A stretch of 64,000 nucleotides of DNA, taken from assembly GCF_030345695.1 (NCBI RefSeq), contig NZ_JAUASV010000016.1:1-64000 (forward strand), written 5' to 3'. Shown one piece after another: positions 16,455 to 25,655 of this stretch. The notes under the pieces are model-generated. The model saw only the letters and a program-made list of their open reading frames with translations, was not told the DNA's origin and did not search any database. The translations under genes were made by a program, and so were the position numbers. The first letter of the stretch is position 1. Every line of letters begins with the position of its first letter. Source of the DNA: Galbitalea sp. SE-J8 (GTDB lineage: Bacteria; Actinomycetota; Actinomycetes; Actinomycetales; Microbacteriaceae).

Positions 16455-17834
16455 CTACTCCTCGCGGGGGCGGTCCGTGTCGTCGCGCAGCAGGTCCTCG
16501 ATGGCGCGATCGATCGAGTCGGCCTCCGGCTCGTCGCCCGCGGCCCGCGCGATGAGCAGGGTCGGCTCGTCGATGTCCGCCGCCGTGGGTGCGAGGTCGG
16601 GGTGCGACCAGAGCGCGTCGCGCGCGTCCGCTCCGACCGCATCCGTCACGGCGTGCCACATGGCGGCCGCCTCCCGCAGCCGGCGCGGCCGCAGCTCGAG
16701 GCCGACGAGCGCCGCGAGCGCCTGCTCCGAGGGACCGGCGGATGCGCGCCTGCGCCGCACGGCCTCCGCGATCGACGCGGCGTGCGGCAGGCGCGCGGTC
16801 GCCTGCTCGGTGACCACGTCGACCCAGCCCTCGATGAGCGCGAGGGTCGTCTCGATGCGCGCGAGCGCGGCCTCCTGCTCGGGCGAGCGCTTCGCGAGCA
16901 GCTCCCCGTTCGTGAGCGCGTCGCGCAGCCGCTCCGGGTTCGACGGGTCGAAGTCGGCCATGAGCTCCTCGAGGCGGTCGGTGTCCACGCTCGTGCCGCG
17001 CGTCGCCTCGGCGATCGCGGTGAGGAACTGCAGGCGCAGCCAGCGCGCGTGCCGGAACAGCCGGGCGTGCGCGATCTCGCGCACCGCGAGGTAGAGCCGC
17101 ACCTCGTCGGCGGGAACGTCGAGCCCGGCGCCGAAGGCCTGCACGTTCTGCGGGATCATGACGGCCCGCTGATCGCCCTCGCCGGCCCCGATGAGCGGCA
17201 GGCCGATGTCGCCGCCCGAGACCACCTCGGTCGAGAGGCCGCCGACGACCTGACCGAGCTGCATCGCGTACATCGTCTGGGTCACCGAGCGCATGATGCC
17301 GCCCGCGTTCGCGAGCGCGGCGCCGAACTCCTCGGGCGCCTGCTCCTGGAGCAGCTGGCCCATCGAGGTGCCGATGTTGCCGACGACCGGCTCGACGAGC
17401 TCGATCCAGACGGGCATGGTCGCGGCGACCCACTCGGCGCGGCTCATGATCTGCGGATCGTTGCCGAGCTCCGAGATCGACGTCGCCTCGGCGAGCCACA
17501 GGCTCGCGATACGCAGCGCCTGTTCGAGCTCCACCCGCTCGGATGCGATCGACACGACGGACGACCGCTGGGCGATCTGCGTGGCCTGGTTCGTCGCGAC
17601 GGACCAGTCCGGCCCGCTGCCGTCGGCATCCGCCCGGATCGCGTTCTGCAGTTGCGACATCAGCTGCGCGATGAGCGCGGGATCGCTCGGCAGACCCGCG
17701 GCGCTCGCGAGCTGGGCGGGGTCGATCTCCCCGTTTCCCTCGAGGAAATCGCGCAGCATGTCGCGGATGTCGCGCTCGCCATCGTCGCCGTTCCGGTCGT
17801 CGTCGGCGCGGTCGTCACCGGGGTCATCGGACAT
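16455..17834 (-). CDS. Zincin-like metalloprotease-fold protein, DUF2342 family
   Basis: A 459-residue soluble protein of the actinobacterial zinc-dependent metalloprotease-like family (zincin_2/DUF2342). The acidic N-terminus (MSDDPGDDRADDD) is followed by helical regions and the motif REIAHARLF near residue 215-225, where the Glu and second His of an HExxH-like zincin helix are kept but the first position is Arg, so a classical zinc site is incomplete. I infer a scaffold or unusual protease; substrates are unknown. The ATG at 17834 lies seven bases from a TAGCGT box on the same strand, which fixes the start over an in-frame GTG at 17843. It diverges from the PDZ-Lon gene, an arrangement also seen in mycobacteria (Rv3195/Rv3194c region). 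Confidence 0.82.
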   Translation of the reverse strand: MSDDPGDDRADDDRNGDDGERDIRDMLRDFLEGNGEIDPAQLASAAGLPSDPALIAQLMSQLQNAIRADADGSGPDWSVATNQATQIAQRSSVVSIASERVELEQALRIASLWLAEATSISELGNDPQIMSRAEWVAATMPVWIELVEPVVGNIGTSMGQLLQEQAPEEFGAALANAGGIMRSVTQTMYAMQLGQVVGGLSTEVVSGGDIGLPLIGAGEGDQRAVMIPQNVQAFGAGLDVPADEVRLYLAVREIAHARLFRHARWLRLQFLTAIAEATRGTSVDTDRLEELMADFDPSNPERLRDALTNGELLAKRSPEQEAALARIETTLALIEGWVDVVTEQATARLPHAASIAEAVRRRRASAGPSEQALAALVGLELRPRRLREAAAMWHAVTDAVGADARDALWSHPDLAPTAADIDEPTLLIARAAGDEPEADSIDRAIEDLLRDDTDRPREE

Positions 17835-17841
17835 GCGATCC

Positions 17842-17847
17842 ACGCTA
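17842..17847 (-). promoter_or_regulatory. -10 box of the zincin-like gene (leaderless)
   Basis: On the minus strand TAGCGT ends seven bases before the ATG at 17834. The same TAGCGT box and spacing recur before the aminotransferase gene at 44.9 kb. Confidence 0.5.
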
Positions 17848-17881
17848 GACCGCCCTCAGCCGGCCGTCAGGACGATTCCCC

Positions 17882-17887
17882 TAGGCT
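17882..17887 (+). promoter_or_regulatory. Likely -10 box of the PDZ-Lon protease gene
   Basis: TAGGCT at 17882-17887 lies about 60 bases before the GTG of the protease gene. The hexamer is the same as that before the nitrilase, DUF3039 and receiver genes, but here it leaves a real leader with a GGAGAA ribosome-binding site near 17941. Confidence 0.4.
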
Positions 17888-17949
17888 GAGGCTCCCCGCG
17901 ATGCGCTCGTGGCGAACACCCCCCAGCACGGCCCTCGATCGGGAGAACG

Positions 17950-19083
17950 GTGACCCTCTTCTCCTCCGCAACCGACGACGGGGCGACCGACGGCGACGCC
18001 CCGGCATCCGGCCGCCCGCCGCGCCGCCCCCGCCGGAATGCCGCGCTCTGGGTCGTCGGCATCGTGCTCGTCGCCGGGGTCGGCATCGCGGCGTTCGCGC
18101 CGTCGCCGTACGTCGTCGAGAAGCCGGGACCCGTCTACGACACGATCGGCGACGTGCGGGTCGACGGCGACCGGGTGCCGCTCATCGACATCCCGCACGA
18201 GCAGACCTACCCGACCACCGGCACGCTCGACATGCTCACCGTGACGGTCGCGGGATCCCGCGAGCACCCCGAGTCGTGGCTCGACATCGCGCTCGCGCGC
18301 CTCAACCCGAGCTACTCGGTGCTCGACGTGGACGACGTCTACCCGGCGGGCCAGACCGTCGAGCAGTCGAACGAGGAGGGTGCCGCCGAGATGAAGTCGT
18401 CGCAGCAGTCGGCGATCGCCGCAGCGCTTCGGCATCTCGGCTACGACGTGCCGGGCGAGCTGGCCGTCGCGTCGATCCAGCGCGGCGGACCCTCGGACGG
18501 CGTGCTGAAGGAGGGTGACGTCATCCGCTCCGTCGACGGCACCGCGGTCACCGACTTCGACGCGCTCCGGTCCGCCATCTCCGCGAACGGCACCGCCGCG
18601 CCCGTGACGATCGGTGTCGAGCGGGACGGCACGGCGTCATCCGTCGCGATCACGCCCGAGACGAGCGACGACGGCGCGATCATCGGCGTCGCGGTCGGCG
18701 TCAGCTACCACTTCCCGATCGACGTGACGATCCGGCTGCAGGACGTCGGCGGCCCGAGCGCCGGGCAGATGTTCGCGCTCGGCATCATCGACAAGCTCAC
18801 CCCCGGCTCGCTCACCGGGGGAGCGGATGTCGCGGGCACCGGCACGATCGACGACGACGGCGAGGTGGGCGCGATCGGCGGCATCGTGCAGAAGATGCAC
18901 GGTGCGCGGAATGCGGGAGCCGACTGGTTCCTCGCGCCGGAGTCGAACTGCGGCGAGGTCGCCGGCCACGTGCCGCAGGGCCTCACCGTGGTCGCGGTGC
19001 GCACCCTCGACGACTCGCTCGCGGCGCTCGGCGCCATCGCGGCGGGCGACGCGAGCGGCCTGCCGAGCTGCACCGCCGGCTGA
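17950..19083 (+). CDS. YlbL-family PDZ and Lon (S16) serine protease, membrane anchored
   Basis: A 377-residue membrane protein that probably cleaves secreted or membrane proteins outside the cytoplasm. Order: short Pro/Arg-rich cytoplasmic start, one membrane segment around residues 32-50 (WVVGIVLVAGVGIAAFA), an extracellular region, a PDZ domain (about 165-240, with GGPSDGVLKEGDVIRSVDG), then a Lon-type catalytic domain. The catalytic Ser is in DVGGPSAGQMF and the partner Lys in GIVQKMHGARNAG, both present. The GTG at 17950 has GGAGAA upstream. It precedes the UPF0182 gene on the same strand, as in mycobacteria (Rv3194c-Rv3193c). Confidence 0.92.
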   Translation: MTLFSSATDDGATDGDAPASGRPPRRPRRNAALWVVGIVLVAGVGIAAFAPSPYVVEKPGPVYDTIGDVRVDGDRVPLIDIPHEQTYPTTGTLDMLTVTVAGSREHPESWLDIALARLNPSYSVLDVDDVYPAGQTVEQSNEEGAAEMKSSQQSAIAAALRHLGYDVPGELAVASIQRGGPSDGVLKEGDVIRSVDGTAVTDFDALRSAISANGTAAPVTIGVERDGTASSVAITPETSDDGAIIGVAVGVSYHFPIDVTIRLQDVGGPSAGQMFALGIIDKLTPGSLTGGADVAGTGTIDDDGEVGAIGGIVQKMHGARNAGADWFLAPESNCGEVAGHVPQGLTVVAVRTLDDSLAALGAIAAGDASGLPSCTAG

Positions 19084-19170
19084 GCGCGTCGGCCGCATCC
19101 GCCCGCCGGAAACCGCCGGAATCCGCCGCCGACGGGGGACGCGCCCGGCGCACTCCCCGCACCCCGCCCA

Positions 19171-19176
19171 TACAAT
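19171..19176 (+). promoter_or_regulatory. -10 box of the UPF0182 gene
   Basis: TACAAT is a near-consensus -10 hexamer, rare in this GC-rich sequence, and lies 51 bases before the GTG of the UPF0182 gene, leaving a leader with GGGAAGGGA near 19213. Confidence 0.5.
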
Positions 19177-19227
19177 GACCACCGACCGCCGGGCTCCGTC
19201 CATCACGAGCCCGGGAAGGGATCCCGA

Positions 19228-22161
19228 GTGTCCACCCCCGCAGCAGCCCCCCGCAATCGCACGCGGATCGCGCTGACCATCACCGCCGTCGTCCTCGCAG
19301 CCCTCGTGGTGCTGCTGTTCATCGGGTCGGGCCTGTACACCGAGGTGCTCTGGTACGACCAGCTGCACTTCCTCAGCGTGCTCACGACGCAGTGGGCGGG
19401 CATCGCGATCCTGTTCGTGATCGGATTCCTCGCGATGGCCGTGCCGGTCTTCGTGAGCATCGAGATCGCCTACCGTGCGCGCCCGGTCTACGCCAAGCTC
19501 AACCAGCAGCTCGACCGCTACCAGCAGGTCATCGAGCCGCTGCGCCGCCTCGCGACGTTCGGCGTGCCGATCGTGCTCGGCATCTTCGCGGGCGTCTCCA
19601 CGGCGAGCCGGTGGACGGTCGTCGCGCAGTGGCTGAACCGCACGCCGTTCGGCGACGCCGATCCGCAGTTCGGCCTCGACAGCTCCTTCTACGTCTTCGA
19701 GCTGCCGTTCTACCGCGGCGTCGCGGCGTTCGCCTCCGCCGTCGTTCTCGTCGCCGGTCTCGCCACGATCGCGACCGCGTACCTCTACGGCGCGGTGCGC
19801 ATCGCGGGACGCGAGGTGCGCATCTCGAAGGCGGCCCGCATCCACCTGGCCACGCTCGCCGCGGTCTACCTCGCGGTGCAGGCGGTGAGCATCTGGCTCG
19901 ACCAGTACACCTCGATCATCGACGCGAGCCAGGGCTACCTCTCGACGGGCGCCGGCTACACGGAGGCGCACGCGACGATCCCGGGCCGCGCGATCCTCGC
20001 CGGCATCGCGGCGTTCGTCGCGATCCTGTTCATCGTCACGGCCGTCATCGGCCGCTGGCGCCTGCCCGTCATCGGCACGGCGCTGCTGCTCGTGAGCGGA
20101 CTCGTGGTCGGCTCCATCTACCCGTTCGTGCTGCAGCGGTTCATGGTCGACCCGAGCGCGCGATCCCTCGAGGCCGACTACATCCAGCGCAACATCGACG
20201 GCACCCGCGAGGCGTACGGCGTCGCCGACGTGCAGGAGCAGGACTACAGCGCGGTGACGGATGCCGAACCCGGCGCCCTGCGCGCCGACGCGAACACGAC
20301 CGCGAGCATCCGCATCCTCGATCCGTCGCTCGTGTCGGACTCGTTCCGCCAGCTGCAGCGCTTCAAGCAGTACTACACCTTCGAGCAGCACCTCGACGTC
20401 GACCGGTACACGATCAACGGCGCGACCCAGGACACCGTGCTCGCCGTGCGCGAGCTCGATCAGTCCGGTCTCGGCGACGCGCAGACCTGGTACAACGACG
20501 CCCTCGTCTACACGCACGGCTACGGCGTGGTGGCGGCGTACGGCAATCAGCGCGCGAGCGACGGCCAGCCCGCGTTCCTCGAGTCGAATATCCCGGTGTC
20601 CGGCGAGCTCGGCGACTACGAGCCGCGCGTCTACTTCGGCGAGTCGTCGCCGGCGTACTCGATCGTCGGCGGTGCGAAGGGCTCGACGCCCATCGAGCTC
20701 GACTACCCCTCGGGCGACAACGACGACTCGCAGAACGCGAAGACGACGTTCGACGGCGACGGCGGCCCGAAGCTCGACAACGTGTTCACCAAGCTCGCCT
20801 ACGCGATCAAGTTCTCGAGCGAGCAGATCCTGCTGTCGGATGCCGTCACGAACGACTCGCAGATCCTCTACGACCGCGACCCGCGCGACCGGGTGCAGAA
20901 GGTCGCGCCCTACCTGACCCTCGACTCCGACCCGTATCCGGCGATCGTGAACGGCCGCATCCAGTGGATCGTCGACGGCTACACGACGACCGCGAGCTAC
21001 CCGTATTCGACCACCGAGGACCTCTCCGACGCGATCGCGGACACCCAGACGGAGCCCGGGACATCCGTGCTCGACCAGATCAACTACATCCGCAACTCGG
21101 TGAAGGCGACGGTCGACGCCTACGACGGCTCCGTCACGCTCTACGCGTGGGACGCGAAGGACCCGCTGCTGAAGACGTGGGAGAAGATCTACCCGGGCAC
21201 GATCAAGCCGGCGAGCGACATGAGCACCGAGCTGCTCGCGCACGTGCGCTACCCGGCCGACCTGTTCAAGGTGCAGCGCGCCGTGCTCGGCTCGTACCAC
21301 GTGACCGATCCGGAGTCGTTCTACTCGGGCGACGACCAGTGGGTGACGCCGCCCGACCCGACCGGGTCGGCCGCAGCGCCGACCCTGCAGCCGCCGTACT
21401 ACCTGACGATGCAGGTGCCCGGCACCGACTCGCCCGCGTTCACGCTGTACTCCACGTACATCCCGAAGTCGAGCGCCAACTCGAGCAGCAACGTGCTCAC
21501 GGGCTACCTCGCGGTCGACTCGGATGCCGGGAAGGACTACGGCAAGCTCACACTCCTGACCCTGCCGAAACAGAAGACGGTGCCCGGGCCCGGCCAGGTG
21601 CAGAACCAGTTCAAGTCGGACACGGCGGTGTCGTCGTACATCAACACTCTCTCGATCGGCGGCAACACGACGCCGAAGTACGGCAACCTCCTGACCCTGC
21701 CGGTCGGCGGCGGACTGCTCTACGTGCAGCCCGTGTACGTGCAGTCCACGGGGGAGACGAGCTACCCGCTGCTGCGCAAGATCCTCGTCGGCTTCGGCAA
21801 CAAGGTCGCGTTCGAGGACACCCTCGACGCGGCGCTGAACTCGCTGTTCGGCGGCGAGTCGGGCACCGACGTGCCCGACAGCGGCGACGGAACGGATGAC
21901 GGCGGCGGCCCGGCGGAGGGCGGCGGCGGTCCGACCGACGGCGGCACGAACCCGGCCCTGCAGCTGGCGCTCGCCGACGCGAACGCGGCGCTGCACGACC
22001 GCGAGGCGGCCTACGCGAAGAACGACCTCGTCGCGGCGGCGCAGGCGGACCAGCGACTGCAGGATGCCATCGCGCGCGCCCTCGCGGCGGACGGCACCGA
22101 CACCCCGGCGCCGACGTCCCCGGCACCGAGCCCGACCCCGACGGACAGCGCCGACGGCTGA
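19228..22161 (+). CDS. UPF0182 family large membrane protein
   Basis: A 977-residue membrane protein of the actinobacterial UPF0182 family. About seven hydrophobic segments fill the first 330 residues (for example LTITAVVLAALVVLLFIGS and AGIAILFVIGFLAMAVPVF). A large extracellular domain follows, with family stretches such as SIYPFVLQRFMVDPSARSLE, RDPRDRVQKVAPYLTLDSDPYP and QGYLSTGAGYTE. The C-terminus is a Gly/Asp/Pro-rich linker, a short helix and a Thr/Pro-rich end, all low complexity. The mycobacterial homologue sits at the same locus; function is not established. The GTG at 19228 has a purine-rich ribosome-binding site. Confidence 0.93.
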   Translation: MSTPAAAPRNRTRIALTITAVVLAALVVLLFIGSGLYTEVLWYDQLHFLSVLTTQWAGIAILFVIGFLAMAVPVFVSIEIAYRARPVYAKLNQQLDRYQQVIEPLRRLATFGVPIVLGIFAGVSTASRWTVVAQWLNRTPFGDADPQFGLDSSFYVFELPFYRGVAAFASAVVLVAGLATIATAYLYGAVRIAGREVRISKAARIHLATLAAVYLAVQAVSIWLDQYTSIIDASQGYLSTGAGYTEAHATIPGRAILAGIAAFVAILFIVTAVIGRWRLPVIGTALLLVSGLVVGSIYPFVLQRFMVDPSARSLEADYIQRNIDGTREAYGVADVQEQDYSAVTDAEPGALRADANTTASIRILDPSLVSDSFRQLQRFKQYYTFEQHLDVDRYTINGATQDTVLAVRELDQSGLGDAQTWYNDALVYTHGYGVVAAYGNQRASDGQPAFLESNIPVSGELGDYEPRVYFGESSPAYSIVGGAKGSTPIELDYPSGDNDDSQNAKTTFDGDGGPKLDNVFTKLAYAIKFSSEQILLSDAVTNDSQILYDRDPRDRVQKVAPYLTLDSDPYPAIVNGRIQWIVDGYTTTASYPYSTTEDLSDAIADTQTEPGTSVLDQINYIRNSVKATVDAYDGSVTLYAWDAKDPLLKTWEKIYPGTIKPASDMSTELLAHVRYPADLFKVQRAVLGSYHVTDPESFYSGDDQWVTPPDPTGSAAAPTLQPPYYLTMQVPGTDSPAFTLYSTYIPKSSANSSSNVLTGYLAVDSDAGKDYGKLTLLTLPKQKTVPGPGQVQNQFKSDTAVSSYINTLSIGGNTTPKYGNLLTLPVGGGLLYVQPVYVQSTGETSYPLLRKILVGFGNKVAFEDTLDAALNSLFGGESGTDVPDSGDGTDDGGGPAEGGGGPTDGGTNPALQLALADANAALHDREAAYAKNDLVAAAQADQRLQDAIARALAADGTDTPAPTSPAPSPTPTDSADG

Positions 22162-22177
22162 TCCCGCCCGCGCCCCC

Positions 22178-22650
22178 GTTGGTCGAGGAGCCCGCGAGCG
22201 CAGCGAGCCGGCGTCTCGAGACCAACACCCACCGCCCCGCTGGTCGAGGAGCCCGCGAGCGTAGCGAGCCGGCGTCTCGAGACCACCACCCGCATCGCCC
22301 CCGCTGGTCGAGGAGCCCGCGAGCGTAGCGAGCCGGCGTCTCGAGACCACCACCCGCGCCAGCAGAACAGTCGTGGTCTCGAGACGCGTGCGACTTCGTC
22401 GCGCGCTCCTCGACCAGCGGAGGGGCGCGGCGAGCCGGCGTCTCGAGACCACCACCCGCATCGCCCCCGCTGGTCGAGGAGCCCGCGAGCGCAGCGAGCC
22501 GGCGTCTCGAGACCACCACCCGCGCCAGCAGAACAGTCGTGGTCTCGAGACGCGTGCGACTTCGTCGCGCGCTCCTCGACCAGCGGGGGCGCCGCGAGCC
22601 GGCGTCTCGAGACTAAACACCCACCGCACCGCCGGTCGAGGAGGCACTCC
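22178..22650. repeat. Intergenic cluster C of the palindromic repeat family
   Basis: At least four forward elements (GGTCGAGGAGCCCGCGAGCG...GTCTCGAGACCA, beginning at 22181, 22242, 22306 and 22472) and two inverse ones (TGGTCTCGAGACGC...CTCCTCGACCAGCGG, near 22371 and 22540) lie between the UPF0182 gene and the initiator tRNA gene. A block starting CCACCCGCGCCAGCAG recurs at about 22348 and 22519, showing a recent internal duplication. Forward spacings of 61, 64 and 166 bases are not multiples of three. I see no gene in this gap. Confidence 0.88.
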
Positions 22651-22714
22651 AGCGCCGTCGCGAAGCCCCGCGTCACCACAGCTCCGCCGCGCATGCTAGG
22701 CTTGCTGATCGTGC

Positions 22715-22788
22715 CGCGGGGTGGAGCAGTTCGGTAGCTCGCTGGGCTCATAACCCAGAGGTCGTAGGTTCAAATCCTGCCCCCGCAA
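22715..22788 (+). tRNA. tRNA-fMet (CAT), initiator
   Basis: A complete cloverleaf beginning CGCGGGGTGGAGCAG. The anticodon loop CTCATAA sits on a stem with the three consecutive GGG:CCC pairs (GGGCTCATAACCC) typical of initiators, and the T arm reads GTAGGTTCAAATCCTGC. The first base C faces A at position 72, the unpaired end required for formylation. The CCA tail is not encoded: the sequence continues ACCG. A strong terminator follows at 22851. Confidence 0.97.
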
Positions 22789-22850
22789 CCGCAGTCGGCA
22801 CGCTCGCTCTTCGCTCGTACGAAGAACGGGCGGCAGCTCGACACGAGAAA

Positions 22851-22890
22851 ACGAACGAAGCCTCCGCCGATGGGCGGAGGCTTCGTTCGT
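22851..22890. terminator. Perfect 18-bp hairpin terminator after the tRNA
   Basis: ACGAACGAAGCCTCCGCC (22851-22868) pairs perfectly with 22873-22890 around the loop GATG. It is preceded by GAGAAA on one side and followed by a T-rich end (TTCGTTCGTTC), as expected for an intrinsic terminator of the tRNA transcript. Confidence 0.85.
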
Positions 22891-22910
22891 TCACGGGTAT
22901 CACTCCACGG

Positions 22911-23078
22911 GTGAGCACGCGGCGTGATCTCGTCATCCTCTGCGGGATGTCGTTCGCCGGGAAGTCGAGGTTCGGGCGGGCGCTCGCGCCCGTCTTGCCC
23001 GCTCGGATCATCAGCCTCGACGGGATAAACGCTGAGCGCGGCGCTCGCGGGCACGAACCGACGAGAGCCGCGTGCTGA
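22911..23078 (+). pseudogene. N-terminal fragment of a P-loop kinase-like ATPase
   Basis: A 55-codon frame starting at a GTG translates as a typical start of a small P-loop kinase (chloramphenicol-phosphotransferase or zeta-toxin-like AAA group): DLVILCGMSFAGKS with a Walker A motif, a helix with RALAPVLPARII, then SLDGINAERG. Intact relatives run to about 160-200 residues, with catalytic and lid regions that are absent; here the frame changes to HEPTRAAC and stops. The remainder of such a gene is not found downstream, where the LacI gene begins on the other strand. It is a decayed gene, possibly cut when the sugar locus was inserted. Confidence 0.6.
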
Positions 23079-23083
23079 TCACG

Positions 23084-24112
23084 TCATGCGCGGACGGGAC
23101 CGAGCGAGCCCTTGTCTACGAGGCTGGCGGGGGGGATATCGACGTCATCGGGGTCATCGCCATCGATGAGTGCTAGCAACAGGCGCGCGCCCTCCCGGCC
23201 GAGCGCGCGCGGGTCAGTGTGCACCGAAGTGAGGCGTGGCCGCACGTAGTCCCCGACCGCGATTCCGTCGAAGCCGACGACCGAGATGTCGTCGGGCACG
23301 CGGAGACCGCGCTCGATCGCCCGGCTCATGAATCCGAGTGCCATGAGGTCGTTCGCGCAGAACACCGCTGTCGGTGGTGAGCTCTCGGCTAGCAACTGAT
23401 CCGCCGCTCGCTCGCCGCCCGCGTACGTGAAGTCGCCGGCCAGCACGAGCTCGGGTGATAGTCCCGCGGCCGACATCGCGTCCGTCCAGGCCGCGAGCCG
23501 CTGCTCGGTGTGCACGTACGCGCTTCGCCCCGTGACGTGCGCGATTCGTCGATGACCGAGCGCTGCCATCGCGCTCACGAGCTCGTGGACGGCGGCGCTG
23601 CCATCCTGGCGCACTGCCGGAAAGGGGAATCCCGCCGGTGGATTGATTCCAACGGCGGGGAGACCTCGCTCGAGGAGCGCCGCGATCCGCCGGTCGTTCG
23701 TGCGGATCTCGTTGAGGAATACCCCGTCGACCCGGCGCGCGTCGGCGAGCTTGACTTGGCGCTCGAGGCTGGATGCGGCATCGCCCGCGATCTGCAGGGA
23801 GAGCGCGTAGCCATTGGGTTCGAGCGTCTCCTCCACCCCGCCGATGAAGGCGCCGAAGAAGGGGTCCGCCTCGAGCACGGTGAAATCACGTTCGACGACG
23901 AGCCCGACGGAGAAGGCGCGCTTCGCGGATAGGGCGCGACCGCGAATGGAGGGGACGTACCCGAGTTCGTCGGCCGCTCTCCGGATACGATCGCGCGTTG
24001 CCGATGAGACGCCCTTGCGGTCGTTGAGCGCCGCCGATACCGAGCTGATGGCGACGCCCGCCCTCTGAGCCACGTCGACGATCGTCGCGTGGGCGCGTTC
24101 CCCGGCCGGCAT
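23084..24112 (-). CDS. LacI-family transcriptional regulator of the mannoside locus
   Basis: A sugar-responsive repressor. The 342-residue product has an N-terminal helix-turn-helix ([20 protein letters not shown]) and hinge ([14 protein letters not shown]), then a periplasmic-binding-protein-like effector domain with [13 protein letters not shown] and [16 protein letters not shown]. It is divergent from the sugar-binding lipoprotein gene. A perfect CGAAACGTTTCG palindrome, typical of LacI-type operators with a central CG, lies in the shared intergenic region and recurs before two other transcription units of the locus, so it is the likely regulator of all of them. The ATG at 24112 was chosen; an in-frame GTG at 24121 would add three residues. 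No carbohydrate ligand can be read from sequence. Confidence 0.9.
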   Translation of the reverse strand: MPAGERAHATIVDVAQRAGVAISSVSAALNDRKGVSSATRDRIRRAADELGYVPSIRGRALSAKRAFSVGLVVERDFTVLEADPFFGAFIGGVEETLEPNGYALSLQIAGDAASSLERQVKLADARRVDGVFLNEIRTNDRRIAALLERGLPAVGINPPAGFPFPAVRQDGSAAVHELVSAMAALGHRRIAHVTGRSAYVHTEQRLAAWTDAMSAAGLSPELVLAGDFTYAGGERAADQLLAESSPPTAVFCANDLMALGFMSRAIERGLRVPDDISVVGFDGIAVGDYVRPRLTSVHTDPRALGREGARLLLALIDGDDPDDVDIPPASLVDKGSLGPVRA

Positions 24113-24169
24113 GGTGGTCACATTACCGGCGGGTCGGCTCCGCTACCGGACTCTTCGCGACACGCGGCC

Positions 24170-24222
24170 TTGCGCCGCCGCCGCGGTGTGCTAGCCTCGG
24201 CCTCGAAGCCCGAAACGTTTCG
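24170..24222 (+). promoter_or_regulatory. Promoter and LacI-type operator O1 of the sugar transport operon
   Basis: TTGCGC (24170-24175), a 16-base spacer and TAGCCT (24192-24197) form a plausible promoter. Just downstream, the perfect palindrome CGAAACGTTTCG (24211-24222), flanked by GAAGC and GCTTC, covers the start of the transcript and would block transcription when bound by the LacI-type regulator. The lipoprotein gene begins 32 bases later. Confidence 0.75.
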
Positions 24223-24254
24223 GCTTCACCTGCCCAATCACAAAGGAGTGCATC

Positions 24255-25583
24255 ATGGCAATTCGCCGACCCCGAGGATGGCGCCTTCGTGGCATCGTTC
24301 TCGGCATCGCCGCGGGGGCGGCTGCGGCCTCGACCCTCGCCGGCTGCTCGTCTACCGGTACCGACACCGGAGGAGACGTGACGGGAACCGTGACGGTACT
24401 CGTCAGCAGTGCGCCCGGGTCGGACAAGGCCTTCGACGCCCTGAACACCGCCTTCGAGGCGAAGTACCCGGGCGTGAAGGTCGACTTCAGCAGCGTGCCC
24501 AATGAGACCTTCGCCTCGTCTCGCTCGACGCGCCTCACCGCGGGCAACCTCGACGTCACGCTCGCGGCTCCCAAGGAGGCCCCGTCGTACGCCGGAGATG
24601 CGAGCCAGAGCGACGACAACCTGGCGGCCGACGCAGGGCTGTTCCTCGACCTGTCGAACGAGGACTTCGTCAAGAACTTCACACCGTCGGTCATTGACGC
24701 GCTGAAGTACAAGGACAAGACCTACACGCTTCCGGCCGGCCTCAGCTACTACACGGGCGTGTACTACAACAAGGCGCTCTTCGAGAAGAACGGACTCTCG
24801 GTACCCACTACGTGGAGCGAGTGGGAGAACGTCGTCTCGACCCTGAAGGCCGCGGGCGTCACCCCGCTCGGTATCGGCGGCAAGGACAGCTGGCCCGCCG
24901 GTCTCGACATGATCGCTGCGGTCCAGGGGCTCTACCCCACGACCGACGACAAAGAGAAGCTCGCCGAGGATCTCTGGGAGAAGAAGGCCAAGCTGACGGA
25001 TCCCACCGAGGTCGAGGTGCTCGATCGCGTGAAGGCGCTCTACGACGCTGCGGACCCGAACTTCCCGGGCGTCGGCTATGACGCGATCCCCGGCGACTTC
25101 GCATCCGGCAAGGTGGCGATGACGATCGACGGCACCTGGAATCAGACCACGATCGATTCTGCCGTGGCGGGCGCGTTCGACTACGGCTACTTCCCGCTGC
25201 CGGCGAGCGACAATGCCGCGGACAACGCCACCCTGGGCGGCAAGGTCGAGTTCCGCCTTGCCGCAGCGAGCAACGCGCCGAACAAGACCGCGGCGCTGGC
25301 CTATCTGAAGTTCTTCTCTCAGCCGGAGAACTACAAGAAGTTCGTCGAGATCTGCGGATTCGCGCCCTCGCAGCCGGATGTCGCCACGAGTGACTTCTTG
25401 AAGGGTCTCGAGCAGTACACGACGACCTTTACACCCGCGTGGGACACGCTGTGGACGCAGAACGTAAATGCCGGCCAGGGCGCAACCTTCCCGTTCAACT
25501 ACACGGCGGTCGCGCCGATGGGCACGTCGACGCCGCAGGAAGCGGCGAAGACGGCGCAGAGTGACTGGGCGGCTGCCGGCTGA
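24255..25583 (+). CDS. ABC transporter sugar-binding lipoprotein, family 1
   Basis: Extracellular solute-binding component of a carbohydrate uptake ABC transporter. The 442-residue product has an Arg-rich start, a hydrophobic stretch and the lipobox TLAGC with Cys at residue 31, so it is lipid-anchored outside the membrane. The mature part shows family features (VTVLVSSAPGSDKAFDALN, NEDFVKNFTPSVIDAL, TYTLPAGLSYYTGVYYNKALFEK). AAAGGAG precedes the ATG. It heads an operon with two permeases and a mannosidase; a stem-loop after its stop probably favours higher expression of this subunit. Given the neighbours, the ligand is likely a mannose-containing oligosaccharide (inference). Confidence 0.9.
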   Translation: MAIRRPRGWRLRGIVLGIAAGAAAASTLAGCSSTGTDTGGDVTGTVTVLVSSAPGSDKAFDALNTAFEAKYPGVKVDFSSVPNETFASSRSTRLTAGNLDVTLAAPKEAPSYAGDASQSDDNLAADAGLFLDLSNEDFVKNFTPSVIDALKYKDKTYTLPAGLSYYTGVYYNKALFEKNGLSVPTTWSEWENVVSTLKAAGVTPLGIGGKDSWPAGLDMIAAVQGLYPTTDDKEKLAEDLWEKKAKLTDPTEVEVLDRVKALYDAADPNFPGVGYDAIPGDFASGKVAMTIDGTWNQTTIDSAVAGAFDYGYFPLPASDNAADNATLGGKVEFRLAAASNAPNKTAALAYLKFFSQPENYKKFVEICGFAPSQPDVATSDFLKGLEQYTTTFTPAWDTLWTQNVNAGQGATFPFNYTAVAPMGTSTPQEAAKTAQSDWAAAG

Positions 25584-25596
25584 TCGAGCCGAACTC

Positions 25597-25626
25597 GGGG
25601 TGCCGGCGCTGAGACACCGGCACCCC
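25597..25626 (+). terminator. Intra-operon stem-loop between binding protein and permeases
   Basis: GGGGTGCCGG (25597-25606) pairs perfectly with CCGGCACCCC (25617-25626) across a ten-base loop. It lies between the binding-protein gene and the first permease without a T-tract. Such structures usually protect the upstream mRNA or end part of the transcription, giving more binding protein than permease. Confidence 0.6.
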
Positions 25627-25655
25627 CACGCCCCGTCGCGACCATCGAGGATCAC

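Noticed and set aside
22178-22650. Possible CRISPR array
   Set aside because: Repeats are inverted, of unequal spacing and without uniform unique spacers; no cas gene is near.
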